Positions 38,614 through 49,604 of a stretch of DNA of 64,000 nucleotides are shown here, one piece after another. The position numbers were made by a program, and so were the translations under genes. How positions within the stretch are numbered: position 1 is the first letter of the stretch; each line of letters begins with the position of its first letter. Origin of the DNA: Litomosoides sigmodontis (taxonomy: Eukaryota; Nematoda; Chromadorea; Rhabditida; Onchocercidae); assembly GCA_963070105.1 (NCBI GenBank), contig OY718803.1:5872507-5936506 (forward strand), in the 5' to 3' direction. The notes under the pieces are model-generated. The model was not told where the DNA came from and did not search any database. It was given only the letters and a program-made list of their open reading frames with translations.

Positions 38614-41205
38614 AACAAGGGAACTCAGAGTTGTTTCCGAAATTTTTGAAATATTCTCATTATGTTGCTAATCAGTAATTTACTTTTAATTTACAGATGA
38701 CGGGTAACAGAATTTTCGGCACGTGTATATTCGATTGCTAAAGAAAGCAACGGAGTTAGACTAAGGGTAGGTTCCCAGTTTTACAATATAATTAGTTTTA
38801 GTAAGTGTAGCATTTGTCGTGGTATTCTGATTAGCGAATGATTCTGTTAAGCTTCTCCCAATGAGCTTAAATATATAAGATCCAATGATAATTACAACAT
38901 GCCACCTAAAGAGTGCAACAGATTTTAATAAAGCAGTGAGACGTCAAAAATCTACGGCAAAACAACTATCTAGCATTTTCCTTCGAGGAAATTTATGCTT
39001 GTGAAGATCACAGAAGCGCTTTCATCGCTTACTGGTTAATCGACATGGACCAGCCGACAAAGCAGTTGCATTTCATTATTCAACAGAAAACTGCTATAGT
39101 AAAGAGAGATCTTCATTTTCTAGCAAAATCAGAAACTGTAATTCTTACATTTCATTCAAGAATTAAAAACACTGGATTATTGGTTGCAAGCGCGGGTTTC
39201 AGTTGACAATTAAAAATACTCAAAAAATTTTTGCTAAAAATTCTCTTACTCATTTTTTCAAATTCCATTTCACAGAAAGCAATATTACTAGATACAATTT
39301 AAACCTGGCGAAAAGGTCAAGGAAATCCACATAGATTTGGTAGAGGGTGCAACATGGCGGCCTGGTGATGTGTTCTATGTTTGTCTGAAACTGGTAAGAG
39401 ATTTTATAGGTAGGATGTAAGCAATATAATTATTCCAAATGATTTATCCAACATTCCTTTGTGTGTGTGTGTGTTAAATTATTTGTTGCTAAGTTAGCGT
39501 TCTTGGTATTCATGATTTTAAAATTTTCATTATTCTATTTTCTTCGAGGTATTGGAAATGCTCCAGTTTTCAAATTTCTGAATTCAAGGGCAACACAGCA
39601 TCTTGTCCACATCACAGTTTAGTGATTCATTTTCATTATTTTCTGTTAATTTACAGTATGCAAACGACCATAAGGACATAATGGGGGAGACAGCTGTGGT
39701 TAGGGTTCAAATTTTCAATGACACTCCAACTTTGGTTAATAAACCGATGATACAGTTCGTCAAAAACAATTACACAAGGCTTTCTTGGGAATCATTAGAG
39801 GAATATCAAAATATTGACTGCGCTGTTAACTTATAGATATCCATTACAGATTGTGAAAGAAAATCAAAAATACGTACAAAGTTTTGTTACCTGTCTTGGT
39901 CAGCGTAACGAAGGTACTTTCAATGCATATTATGAAACAGAAGCTGTTACAGCTAAGCGTAATGAGGATTATGAAGAGATTAATAACGGAGTATTAACAT
40001 TTATGGGTGATGAGTATGAAAAGTATATCGATGTGAGAACATACGATGATATGGATGAAGAAAAGGATGAAACCTTCAATATACATCTTACCGGTTCTAC
40101 AGGAGGCAAATACTATTCTAACGGATAAGCGTAAATAACGATAGGAGATAGTGATCATTTTTTCGAAAAGTTCAATAATCACACTTTCACACATCGATTA
40201 CGTAAATGTGACTCTTGAAATTTCTAAAACATAAGTTTTTAGGAGTAGCAATTGGACAAATGTGACGTGGTCATAATTGTGATGATAACGTGCTAAAAAA
40301 CATTACAAATGTTCGAAAACTAACATCGTATTATTTTAAGCAAGTGATATATGGGTCTAATACGTGGCTCGAACAAGTAAGTGTTTTTCCATAACTGATA
40401 TTCAAGTGCTAAGCATTGATAGACAACAGCAAAACATATCCTAGGAACAGCAATCTTCAATCGTTCAATTTCACACAGTTGGGCTATCGTGGCATTTCAG
40501 TAAAACGACTTTTTAGCTCATCCAAGCAACAAGCATCAATGCTTGTGACATCCAGAGCGCGACAGTGACCAATTGTATGCTACACATCATTTCCGTGGAA
40601 AATCATGGCAGTTTTAATTCCTCCAGTCACAGTTTTGGAGGGTGGTTGGCCTTCTTTTGTGTGCTAACTTAATTGGTTTTATTACTGCCGTAATAGGTCA
40701 GTTATCTTTTCTGTATTCTTCAATACTTACCACTGTTACAGTTGTACTGTAATAAATTGTGTAGGAAATTTGTGATATTTGCAAAGAACTGACTTAAAAA
40801 TATTGCACTGAGATGACCTGGAAAGCATACTTGGTTGTAAGATTGGCCTGAAAGACACTGTCACAGCGATAACTTTTAAGTCTACCCAATACATTTGCAT
40901 CAAAAATTACAGCTGAAAATGTATGCCCATTGTCTCTTCTTTATTTGCTTGTTTTTGGTTTTTTAATTCGAAATCTCTACCGACTTATTTTTGACGTATT
41001 TCTAGGTTCTTTTTACTGGTAGAATAAATTTCTTCACCATACTTCTACCAGGTAGTGTAACTTTTCCACCGATTAAGTAAGGAAATTCCAACGGTAGATT
41101 TACAAAAATAGGATTTGCTGGCGAAAATATAACCGTATTATTTCTACTGAAATTTTAAAAGACATTCAGGATGACACAACTGATAATGCCATCGGTAACA
41201 TAACT

Positions 41206-41249
41206 GGTTCTAATGCGGTAAACGTATGGTTCTAATGCGGTAAACGTAT
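41206..41249. repeat. 22-bp tandem duplication in the NCX alpha-2 region
   Basis: A 22-bp unit (41206-41227) encoding GSNAVNV is repeated exactly at 41228-41249. Because 22 is not a multiple of three, the first copy reads into a TAA stop while the second restarts GSNAVNVFL in another frame. Confidence 0.93.
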
Positions 41250-41689
41250 TCCTTCGACTTGGACTGCCGTGGGCCATCGCTGCCACATATTGGTCCACTA
41301 GGAATGAACTACTTGTAGTCAACGCTGGCAATTTAGGCTTCAAGCTTTATAATTCCACTAATATAACTTAAACATATACCTGTATTTCTGTTTGGTCCAC
41401 AAATACGATCACTATTTCCGAACATTACCTCCATTCCGCATCAAGTTAAGCTTGTCGATATCCGTTACCTAATAGTAACTTCAGCGTTGCGATATTCAGG
41501 TTACGTGTACAATCTGTATGCTGTTGTTAATAGCTCGATGAATTTTCCCATTCTTTGGCAAAGATGAACTTGGAGGTCCCGTAGGACCCAAACTTCTTAG
41601 TGTTCTGATTCTTGTTGTTCTCAGGTTAGGTTATATAGTGTTGTCTGCTTTACAGGCCTATGATTACATTTCTATATAACACTTAGTGG

Positions 41690-42899
41690 TAATCTCACTT
41701 ATCATAAAAAGTGAGTAGCGATAACAGATAGAAATCATTGTAGGGACTCTCGTTCATCTATTAATTTGGCCAGAAACTCAGCATTTATCACTGTTCGTTA
41801 CAGCATTTTTTATTATGAATTGTTTAATTTGACAATTTATATGTGAAAAATTTTTTCAGAAGATTCGAAAAAATTTTATAATATGAATACGAATTGAATG
41901 CCATCGTTTTATAATTAGAGGAAGAATTTCCTGATTAAAATGACAGCCTGAAAAGTACTGGAAAGGTGGAAGGTTAGAAATAGCGAATACAGGAAGACAT
42001 TGAGCAAGATGTCGGGAGACGAAATGATGGATTAGGAAACACAGACTCTCTGCCTACCACTTTTTGGAAATATATTTTGCCCTGCTATTCTCCTACTTTA
42101 TGAAATCAAAATAATATCCAAGAGACATCATGCAACGGTTAACGCATGCGATAATACTCAGAGATTATGTAAAATGTACAAACTATGCAAAAACAAACTC
42201 GTAACAGTTCCAAAGAAAAGAACAACAGTGAAATCAATTTTCATCCCAGGAGAGATTTTGGAAGAAGTAAAAAGGTATTTGCAAGGATCGAAATCATGCG
42301 ATGATTGGATGTCTAACAATGCTTGCTGTGGCGGAGGTTTTTTCATAACTGACAGAAAATGTTTTATTGATTAATGGAGAAACAATGTTTCGTGTACGTT
42401 ACGAGGATGTTACCGCTGGTCGTAAAAAGAAATTTAGCATTAGTTTGATTAAGTTGAAGTGTGGTAAGGAAGTTGTAGGATGTCGAAGATCGTCAAACAG
42501 AAAAGCACGCGTGAAATACATAACGCAATATATATTTATTCCAAAAAGAATGCATTGTGCTGCAAAATTACACCGATGCTGGCATTGTGCCAATATCGAA
42601 GCGTTGGGGGCGAAATTTTTGGGGAGTGTTCCGAGCTAAGCAGAAGCGGTCACACGGTAGGAGGTAAGGGCGTGTTTGGATGGTTGCTTAAAGAGGCCAT
42701 TTCAGGGTTTCCTGAATCAGTTCAACTGACACAACTCACTCATCGAGGACAACTGCTCGATATGGAGGCAGGAAGGTTAAAGCATACAGCTTACTTGTCT
42801 ATAATTTTTGTTGAAAGCATTGTTTTGAAAGTTTGTATCTATAGAAGACCCACTTCTGCAACATCGCAATTGTGACATTTAAAATGTGCATTTTATCTT
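41690..42899. other. Intergenic between the NCX relic and RPS12
   Basis: No conserved coding sequence was recognised. Overlapping frames at 42158-42875 have no family resemblance. The RPS12 promoter and any upstream leader exon must lie here, but I could not identify either. Confidence 0.4.
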
Positions 42900-43748
42900 A
42901 TGCTCCTCAGAGATGAGACAGAAGCGCAGATTCCTTCAACTGAACCAACCGTGATGGTTGATGAGAAGTTGGACGTAAAAACTGCACTACGAAGAGCTCT
43001 GAAATCAGCAATCGTCATGGATGGAGTAGCTAAAGGTCTTCATGAAGCTGCTAAAGCGCTTGATAAGTATGGCTTTAAAGTGTTTTAAGTACTTTTCGTT
43101 TCACTCATTAACTCGGATCGGTAATAAATTCATGTAGCTGCTGAATACGTGACCATCGTAACTGAATGCCGCTCATCCAAAACTTTAGGCGTCAGGCGTA
43201 CTTTTGTGTCTTGGCTGAGAACTGTGACGAACCAATGTATACCAAATTAGTGGAAGCACTGTGCAATGAACATCAGATACCGTTGGTTAAAATTAAGGAC
43301 AAAAAACAGCTGGGGGAGTGGATTGGTCTGTGCAAATACGACAAAGAGGGAAAAGCTCGAAAGGTTTATATTTGGTGCATATGTTACAGTAAGGTGCAAT
43401 GATGTTAGAAGATTTAGCAGTGTTGAATTCTTGAATAGGTCTTTGCTTTTGAAAAATTGTATTTCAAAGTGTGTGATCGCATTTCAAGCATTGGTTTCGA
43501 GTGCTTTTCAGTTTCCCAGTACAGTGGTATTTTAACTTGCTCAAAAACATCCAGCGAAATATTCGTAGTTTATTAAATGCTAGAGGGGCTGTTTTATGTA
43601 TCTTTAAGATTTTGCTTGCATTTTAATTTATAAATGAATTACTTTTCAGGTAGTGGGTTGTTCGTGCGTAGTTGTCCGCGATTATGGGCAAGATGATGCT
43701 GCACGCGCATTTCTTCAGGAATACTTTGACAGTCAAAAGAAAGGCTGA
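42900..43748 (+). CDS. rps-12: 40S ribosomal protein S12 (eS12)
   Basis: Exons 42900-43066, 43189-43363 and 43650-43748 join in frame to about 146 residues. Conserved blocks are [74 protein letters not shown] and FDSQKKG at the C-terminus. S12 sits on the small-subunit beak. Phases agree across both GT-AG introns. The start is uncertain: ATG at 42900 gives [10 protein letters not shown], but a TCCTCAG acceptor overlaps it, so a short upstream exon supplying M-S to DETEAQ is also possible. PBDC1 begins 450 bp downstream on the same strand. Confidence 0.93.
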
Positions 43749-43791
43749 TGTGTTTTGTTCTGTTTATGTTGAATAGTCTTCTTGTTGGTTT

Positions 43792-43797
43792 AATAAA
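43792..43797 (+). promoter_or_regulatory. Poly(A) signal of RPS12
   Basis: AATAAA 44 nt after the stop codon, typical of a short ribosomal-protein 3' UTR. Confidence 0.75.
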
Positions 43798-44195
43798 CTT
43801 TCTTTGAGAATATATTTTGCTTCGCAGATAAAAATTTTTTGCTATCAATTTATCGTAACAAAAAATTTTCTCGTTGTAAACGGTTTTGTCATTATTTTTA
43901 TAAAGAGAGCACTAGGAAGATTCTCCAACGCTTTCGATGATAAACAATGACAAAATTTTGAAATACATCTGCGCTCCTTTACGGCTGTTATCGATTTTTA
44001 TGGGATATGATTGCATTGCAAAGACTGATAATCTTACTATTATGCGCACGACAGAATATCAATCAGTTTTGATATGGAAGGCGGGCATTAGTGTAGGTTA
44101 TGCTATTGAGGTTGTAGTTGAAAATGAAGTCTTTGCAGTTCTCATTAAGTCGTCTGTGTAAGTGGTATTAACAAAAAGCATCGGGGAAATGGGTA

Positions 44196-44203
44196 TTTTG
44201 CAG
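44196..44203 (+). promoter_or_regulatory. Candidate trans-splice acceptor of PBDC1
   Basis: TTTTGCAG ends one base before the PBDC1 ATG and about 400 nt past the RPS12 poly(A) signal. This fits spliced-leader addition. Confidence 0.55.
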
Positions 44204-44204
44204 G

Positions 44205-45182
44205 ATGACCAAACCAGGTACACTTTCGTCCGTTGCTATGCAGGAAGTCTCATGTGAATTTTCACAATATAGTAATGATCCTTCATTCGAAATTGCTTGG
44301 GCGATTAAGGTGTTATTTTATGTACTTCATTATTTTTTCTTGTGAGTTGCTAAGATTTCTACAAGGTTTTTGTTTTTTTTTTTGACTTAATGCAGGACCT
44401 TATTAAACTTAAATGCTTAAATGTGGTCCCGTACAGGCTGCTGAAAGAGCGAACATTCATATGAGCCTGCTGCTTACTTGCAATACCAAGGAACTAACGA
44501 TGCATAAAAAATTTGCTGTTATTTATGATAAGTTTCGAGAAATCTTCCCGGAAATGAATGTTGAAAAGGTAAACCTTGATGTTATCACGTAAATGAGGTC
44601 GATATCATAGTTGATCGTTTTATTTTATAAAACTATCTTCTTGGATAAGGCTACTTTCAGGTAACGGAATTAGAATTGAAGGGTGAAAATAAGCAGCGGT
44701 GGTTTACATTTTGCGAGTATTTTAAAGAAGAGGTAGAAGATTATAATCTTGCTACGATCATGAGGATACGAGTCGATGGTGTTTATAGTGAATCAAATAC
44801 AATTATTGTTCCAAAGGTAGTAGATTGGGTTCCCTATTTTGCTTACCTACCTACATTGTGCAGACAAAACAGCATTGCTATTATTTTTGCTTCAACGGTA
44901 ATTTACAGGGAAAGTATTCTCAGTTTTTCCAGTAAACTTAACTAAAATATGGTTTAATGTGGTTATGTCAGCTACAGGTTTGATTATTGTAAACTGTTTA
45001 CTATTAACTTAGGTTTCTTTTACTCAAACGATTTTATACTTGAAATTAATTTCCACATTTTATAGATAATATTTTTGGCTGTGGAGATCGCACGAAACAA
45101 GGAAGGCTTAAATGAAAGCTGTAAGCAAAGTTTTAAAACGGAAGAAGAAAGAATCAGGAGTGAAGGAGGAAATCTTTGTTAG
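44205..45182 (+). CDS. PBDC1: PBDC1 (CXorf26/YPL225W) family protein
   Basis: Exons 44205-44309, 44437-44568, 44661-44816 and 45066-45182 join in frame to 169 residues. Characteristic blocks are DPSFEIAWAIKAAERANIH, YDKFREIFPEMNVEKV, the KQRWFTFCEYFKEEVEDYN core, ATIMRIRVDGVYSESNTIIV and IFLAVEIARNKEGLNE. PBDC1 is a small conserved eukaryotic protein; the yeast homologue YPL225W is reported as a chaperone for translation elongation factor 1A. The C-terminus is shorter and less charged than the vertebrate repeat-rich tail. A GTAAGC within the last exon could serve as a donor to a further exon, so the final 20 or so residues are less sure. The neighbour upstream on the same strand is RPS12, another translation gene. 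Confidence 0.88.
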
Positions 45183-46087
45183 AAATGCTAGGAGTGAAGG
45201 GGAAATGTTTGTCAGAAATGCCAAGTTTTGCTGTATTATTGCTCATCATTAATGCTTAAATTGCTCTTATATTCTGTATTAGCTATACAAATTCATAAAC
45301 AATTTGAGCAAAGAAGAAGTTGAAAACAATTTCAAAATAATTTTTTCTGCTGCAATTGCGTTGTAACCTTAAATTCTTTATGTGTGCAAAAAAATCTTTG
45401 GATAATGTCTTCTAGGTAACGCTGTTCGTTGCATCTTACTGAATAGTGAAGGTTTGAGAATAATGATAGTTTAAGTTTTATAATCTTCTTTTCCTAAATT
45501 AATTTTTCGTGATCTTCATTGAGGAGTAAGGAGCTTAAAAGAAACAGTTGTTATAAGAAAACGGAACTAAATTAAACAACTATAAACGGCGCATAAACGA
45601 AATGTTGTACGTTTGTTATTTCTTTTTCATTGTCTAATAACTTTGTTTTGCTTAATTGCATGCCTGTATTTTGTTCCTTTGTGGAAACGACATGAAGGTT
45701 TGTTTCCCACTGTCTAGATGATGTTAGAAAACATTAAAAATATAATACAAAATTGAAGTACCATGTTGACTGTTGTTATTTTCCAGTAGTATTCTGAATA
45801 AGGGATATCGAGATTGGTCGCAGTCCATTTGGAATATGTTTTAGATATTATTATCATGATTGTCTGACATATTTGTCCGCATCCAGTTCGAATTAGAACT
45901 GCTTAGTTTCGACGTAATCATCGCTTTAAAATGACAATCGTTTCTTTTGTCTTTTGTCTCGCAAACAGCAGGGTAGATAGAATTAGCTGTAATCGATAAG
46001 AGCATGAAGGCTAGGCTAAAAGTTTTCAGTTCCAAACAGGGTTGTTGTCTTCTGTTTACGAATTTAAGTTTTCATTTCAGAAAAACC
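45183..46087. other. Intergenic between PBDC1 and Nup58
   Basis: No coding exon is supported. A strong acceptor, TTCATTTCAG (46071-46080), ends seven bases before the Nup58 ATG and is a likely spliced-leader addition site. Confidence 0.45.
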
Positions 46088-46799
46088 ATGTCCAGCTTTA
46101 CTTTTGGTACACAAGGAACTGCTACTTCTGTGACACCTGCCGCCACAGGTAATTTGTTCGGAACGCAGTCCAAACCACTGTTTGGCACTTCAGTAACTGC
46201 AGCGCAAACTACAGGTGGTACATGTATTTCGTGGTCTATTTCGTTGCATTTCAAAATCTCTGTCCAAAATGAGTCTGGAGAGTTTTGAAGTTTCACGAGG
46301 AGTTCTCATAAAACTTTAAGTCTCTAAACTTTCCTGAGAATTCTCAGTTTTATGTGTTTTCATTTACTTTTTCCAGGTTCTAGCTCTTTTGAAGCACCTG
46401 CATCTCTAGTGGCAACATCTACGATGGCAACAGGTGAACTTTGGAGACACTTGCTTTAGTTTGGTTCTTGCTGAAATTGTGCTCACGTACGGTTTTATAG
46501 GATTATTTGGTTCAACAGCTCCTTCCACTGGATTATTTGGAACGCCTTCAAAAACTACTACCTCTACAGGAATGCTATACATTAATTCTCATTAGTTAAT
46601 TAGAAATGCTTGATTTACAGAGTTGTTGTTCCAGGTAGCTTAATAGCGACAGGAGTAGCTACGACTTTAGCGGCTTGTGGACCTTTCGGAAATACGTCGG
46701 TAACAGCAACACCAGGTTTATTTGGTGCCACTCCCACTACTACTGCTACCATTGCCGGAAGTCTTTTCGGAAAGCCAACAACGGGTATGTATATATGTA

Positions 46800-46846
<47 letters not shown>

Positions 46847-49483
46847 GCTATTTGTAGTGAAATTTGCAACTGATTGTGAGGAAATAAAACTCCCATTTTT
46901 ATTGTTCTGTAGTTTAGGCTTGTTCAGCAGTCCGGCAACTGTTACAACATCTCTAACTGGTGGAATTCTTGGCGCAACTGGACAAACTACAACTGGAGCA
47001 GGATTAGGAGGATCGGATATGCCTGCAGCTACCGGTTTGGTGTCAAATAGCTTAGGAGTTGCCGGTACTGTGGCTTCTGGAAATCCATTGGAAACTGAAG
47101 TGCAACAAGTGGTTATGGATCTGTTTAACCTACTGCGGTAACATGCATTACTTGATTTCAAAAAAACTGTTATTTTGATTTTTCTTTTGTACCTTCTGTT
47201 AGTAACTGCGCTATTTCAGGGATCAGATTAAGAAAAACCATGAATTAAGCGCTGAATTTGCAATGAATAGCTCAGAGTCATGCTTACATATGGATGAAAC
47301 GATAGAGGAATTAGTTGGGACACGTGTGAAGAACGCTGAAATTATACGTAAAGCAAAAGAAAGAGCTGAAGGTAAATTCTTTTTTGATATTTAATTATTC
47401 CAATTTTTATGCATTGGAATAATTACCTTGGCTTTCCCCTTGGCTGAAACAGTATCATTAGGAATCCACCATGTTTTAAATTTATTATTCAGAATCTATA
47501 TTTTGGAAAATACACATGATGGAGCTGATATGCAGAAGTTGTACTGCACTGAATAGTTTACTTGATAAATCCGTTCTGTTACATTTATTGATCTGCGAGA
47601 CGTTCTGATTGCTTACAAAATTCCAGAATTGCTTGAGAAACTGCAGCGGGACTTACGGGCAGCAGAGCAGGTACGTCGACGGCAGAAAGAAATTTCAAAG
47701 AACCCACCCTTCGGCAGGAAACAAGCGTTTTCTTATTTATTAACAGCCTGTGACGAACACGAGAACACCGTGCGAGAATTTTGGGAGACATTACAATTAC
47801 TGCAAGAGAGAATTGATGCAAGGTTAAATAAGGTCAGCTCTACTTCAAGCTACAGTTTTGTGAATTTCCCGCCTTTACTACAGGCGGTTGGTTTGAGTTT
47901 TTCAAAAATTTTTGGACTTTCTCTGCTTTAAAGGATGTATTAAAGGATGTATATGGAATAAAAAAACCTTATGAATAAAAAATTGTCTCTGTCATCTTAG
48001 TTAATAGTTAAGCTAACAAGGTCTTTTGGTTCCTTTTTTTAAGTTCTGGTTTTGTCAATATTTATTTTGTTGTTAGTAACATTAAAATTTCTTTAGAAAG
48101 ATATAACCACAAAACAGGACCTGCAGAAACATTTCGAGCATTTTGATCAGGCATTCAAAGTTATTTGTTCTGATGTATGTCGATATAAAATACAAGTCGA
48201 GGTAAATTCTTGTTTTGATTGCATGATTTGCCATTACTTCATTCAGTACTGACTGTTTATTGGTAATTTTCTTTTTTTAAGTTCTGGTTTTGTCAATATT
48301 TATTTCGTTATTAGTAACATTAAAAAAAATTATTTGTGTTTTGTTGAAGGACCTTAAGGATGCATTTTTGGAACATCAAAAGCGTGCTAATCCATATGCA
48401 CCAAATCCATTTGAACGGCGAAAATCGAAGCACACTGAGAAGCCAACTGCGGAAAAAAGATATACTGGTGAAAGATTTTTAGACTTTAATTTTTTTGTCG
48501 TAAAAATTTTAAAGTTAGAAGTCTTTGTAAAAAAATTTTTGCAATACATTCTGTTTTTGCACTTATCATTATATCGGAAGGAGTTTGTACTTTTACGAAA
48601 ATCGTGTACCTTGTGAGAAAAGTTCTGATTACTGCACATAATGGATTTAAATGTTTTATTATTTGAAGGTGCAGATGCATTTCCTTCACAAATAACAATG
48701 ATGAAAATTGGTGAAATGGCGAAGCCTTCTTCATCAACTCAACAAACTGGTTGTTTAATTTTTTGTTATCTATTTCGTATTGTCCAATTTTGTGTTTGCC
48801 GTTCTTCAGAATTCATATGACATCCTATGTACAATTTTATTTTTGTTATAGCAGGAGTAAGTGGATTTGGCACATCGAGTTCACTGTTCGGTTCGAAAAC
48901 TTTCGGTAACCCCTCGTTTTCTTTCAATCAGTCAGTCACAAACACAACAGCACCGTTATTCAAACCTTTTTCTACTGCTAACTCAACATCGACTCCTCTT
49001 TTTGGTATGGTATTGCATTCTTCGGCCTTGACTCTTCGTAGACTTTGGTTTATATAAAATTAGCCAAAAGTTATGGGAAAAGGGCTATAAAAGAGTCATT
49101 TTTTGGTTCTCTTACTTCTTTCTCTAAATTCGAAATATTAAGAAAAAAAGGGAATCAAGAAAAAAGCTTGGTGAGCACAGACGTAGCCCGCAGAAACGCC
49201 AAACTCAGCAGAAATCTAATAGTAAATTTATTGCTTCTTTATTACCATTTCTTCTTACTTTTTCTAGTGAGTTAATTTTATTTTCCTTCTCGAGAATAAT
49301 GGTAACACTACCAAATAGTGGTACACATTACTGTATCGTTTTTCAGGTACCTTAGCGACATCAACAGCGGAACAAGTATCAGCACCAACAACAACATCAT
49401 CTTTCACTTTTGGAAATACATTGAACTCATCAGTTAGCGGTACATTATTCGGTGGGAGCGCCAGCAAACCCTTCGGCCGATAA
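46088..49483 (+). CDS. npp-4: Nucleoporin Nup58/p45 (NPP-4-like), FG repeat and coiled coil
   Basis: Twelve exons join in frame to about 530 residues: 46088-46217, 46377-46433, 46501-46573, 46621-46784, 46918-47137, 47220-47371, 47627-47832, 48097-48201, 48350-48467, 48669-48749, 48855-49004, 49347-49483. The N-terminal Thr/Ser-rich FG region (GLFG, SLFG, NLFG motifs) is followed by helical segments of about 220 residues (VVMDLFNLLR, ELLEKLQRDLRAAEQVRRRQ, QKHFEHFDQAF, FLEHQKRANPYAPNPFERR) and a second FG region (SSLFGSKTFGNPSFSF, TLFGGSASKPFGR). FG-coil-FG is the architecture of Nup58, which with Nup54 and Nup62 lines the central transport channel of the nuclear pore. The exon 3 donor appears to be GC, not GT. 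Exons 1, 10 and 11 each have a close alternative splice site that changes only one or a few codons. Confidence 0.88.
46803..46844. repeat. (AT)21 microsatellite in a Nup58 intron
   Basis: 42 bp of uninterrupted AT lies in the intron after exon 4. Tyr-Ile-rich frames across it on both strands are artefacts. Confidence 0.95.
48031..48087. repeat. Intronic direct repeat, copy 1 (before Nup58 exon 8)
   Basis: About 55 bp containing AAGTTCTGGTTTTGTCAATA and TTAGTAACATTAAAA match 48269-48323 with very few differences. Confidence 0.88.
48269..48323. repeat. Intronic direct repeat, copy 2 (after Nup58 exon 8)
   Basis: Copy of 48031-48087 in the next intron, same orientation, so the 105-bp exon 8 sits between the two copies. 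Confidence 0.88.
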
Positions 49484-49598
49484 TCCAAGCATTTCTAAAT
49501 TTTTTGTTTTATCAACTTATATTAAAGTCTCGGTAATGCTGTGTTTTTGTTCCAGAGAATTGAATGATGTATGTCAAAATTGAGGACAGAGGCAAAGA

Positions 49599-49604
49599 AA
49601 TAAA
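49599..49604 (+). promoter_or_regulatory. Candidate poly(A) signal of Nup58
   Basis: AATAAA about 115 nt past the stop codon. Confidence 0.55.

Larger units (their letters stand above)
38172..41670 (+). pseudogene. Na+/Ca2+ exchanger (NCX) pseudogene
   Basis: Pieces of an NCX transporter appear in the correct order but in broken frames. 38191-38337: CKDGTIIVSAP, then after a frame change GTAIVADVFMCSLEKITS (first membrane segment). 38539-38600: EVRLWNPIIANLSLM (alpha-1 repeat). 39293-39393: FKPGEKVKEIHIDLVEG and WRPGDVFYVCLKL (Calx-beta 1) with a kept GT donor. 39658-39770: GETAVVRVQIFNDT and MIQFVKNNY. 39833-40128: Calx-beta 2 (DEYEKYIDVRTYDDMDEEKD). 40580-40700: WKIMAVLIPP, GGWPSFVC, stop, and in another frame ANLIGFITAVIG. 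40840-40915: GCKIGLKDTVTAITF, then out of frame NTFASKITAE (alpha-2). 41185-41345: DNAIGNITGSNAVNV, GLPWAIAATYW, NAGNLGFK. 41570-41670: ELGGPVGPKLLSVLILVVL and YIVLSALQAY (C-terminus). Several independent frameshifts and stops rule out a working exchanger. Retained intron boundaries mean it arose from a genomic copy, not a retrocopy. Confidence 0.9.

Noticed and set aside
39814..40128. Small intact Calx-beta protein gene
   Set aside because: It is the second Calx-beta domain of the NCX pseudogene; recognisable NCX pieces flank it on both sides.
43937..44161. 74-codon frame upstream of PBDC1
   Set aside because: No resemblance to any PBDC1 N-terminus, which is complete from ATG 44205, and a strong acceptor separates the two.
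46610..47161. Tyr-Ile-rich proteins on both strands
   Set aside because: They translate the (AT)n microsatellite in a Nup58 intron; the real exons end before and restart after it.
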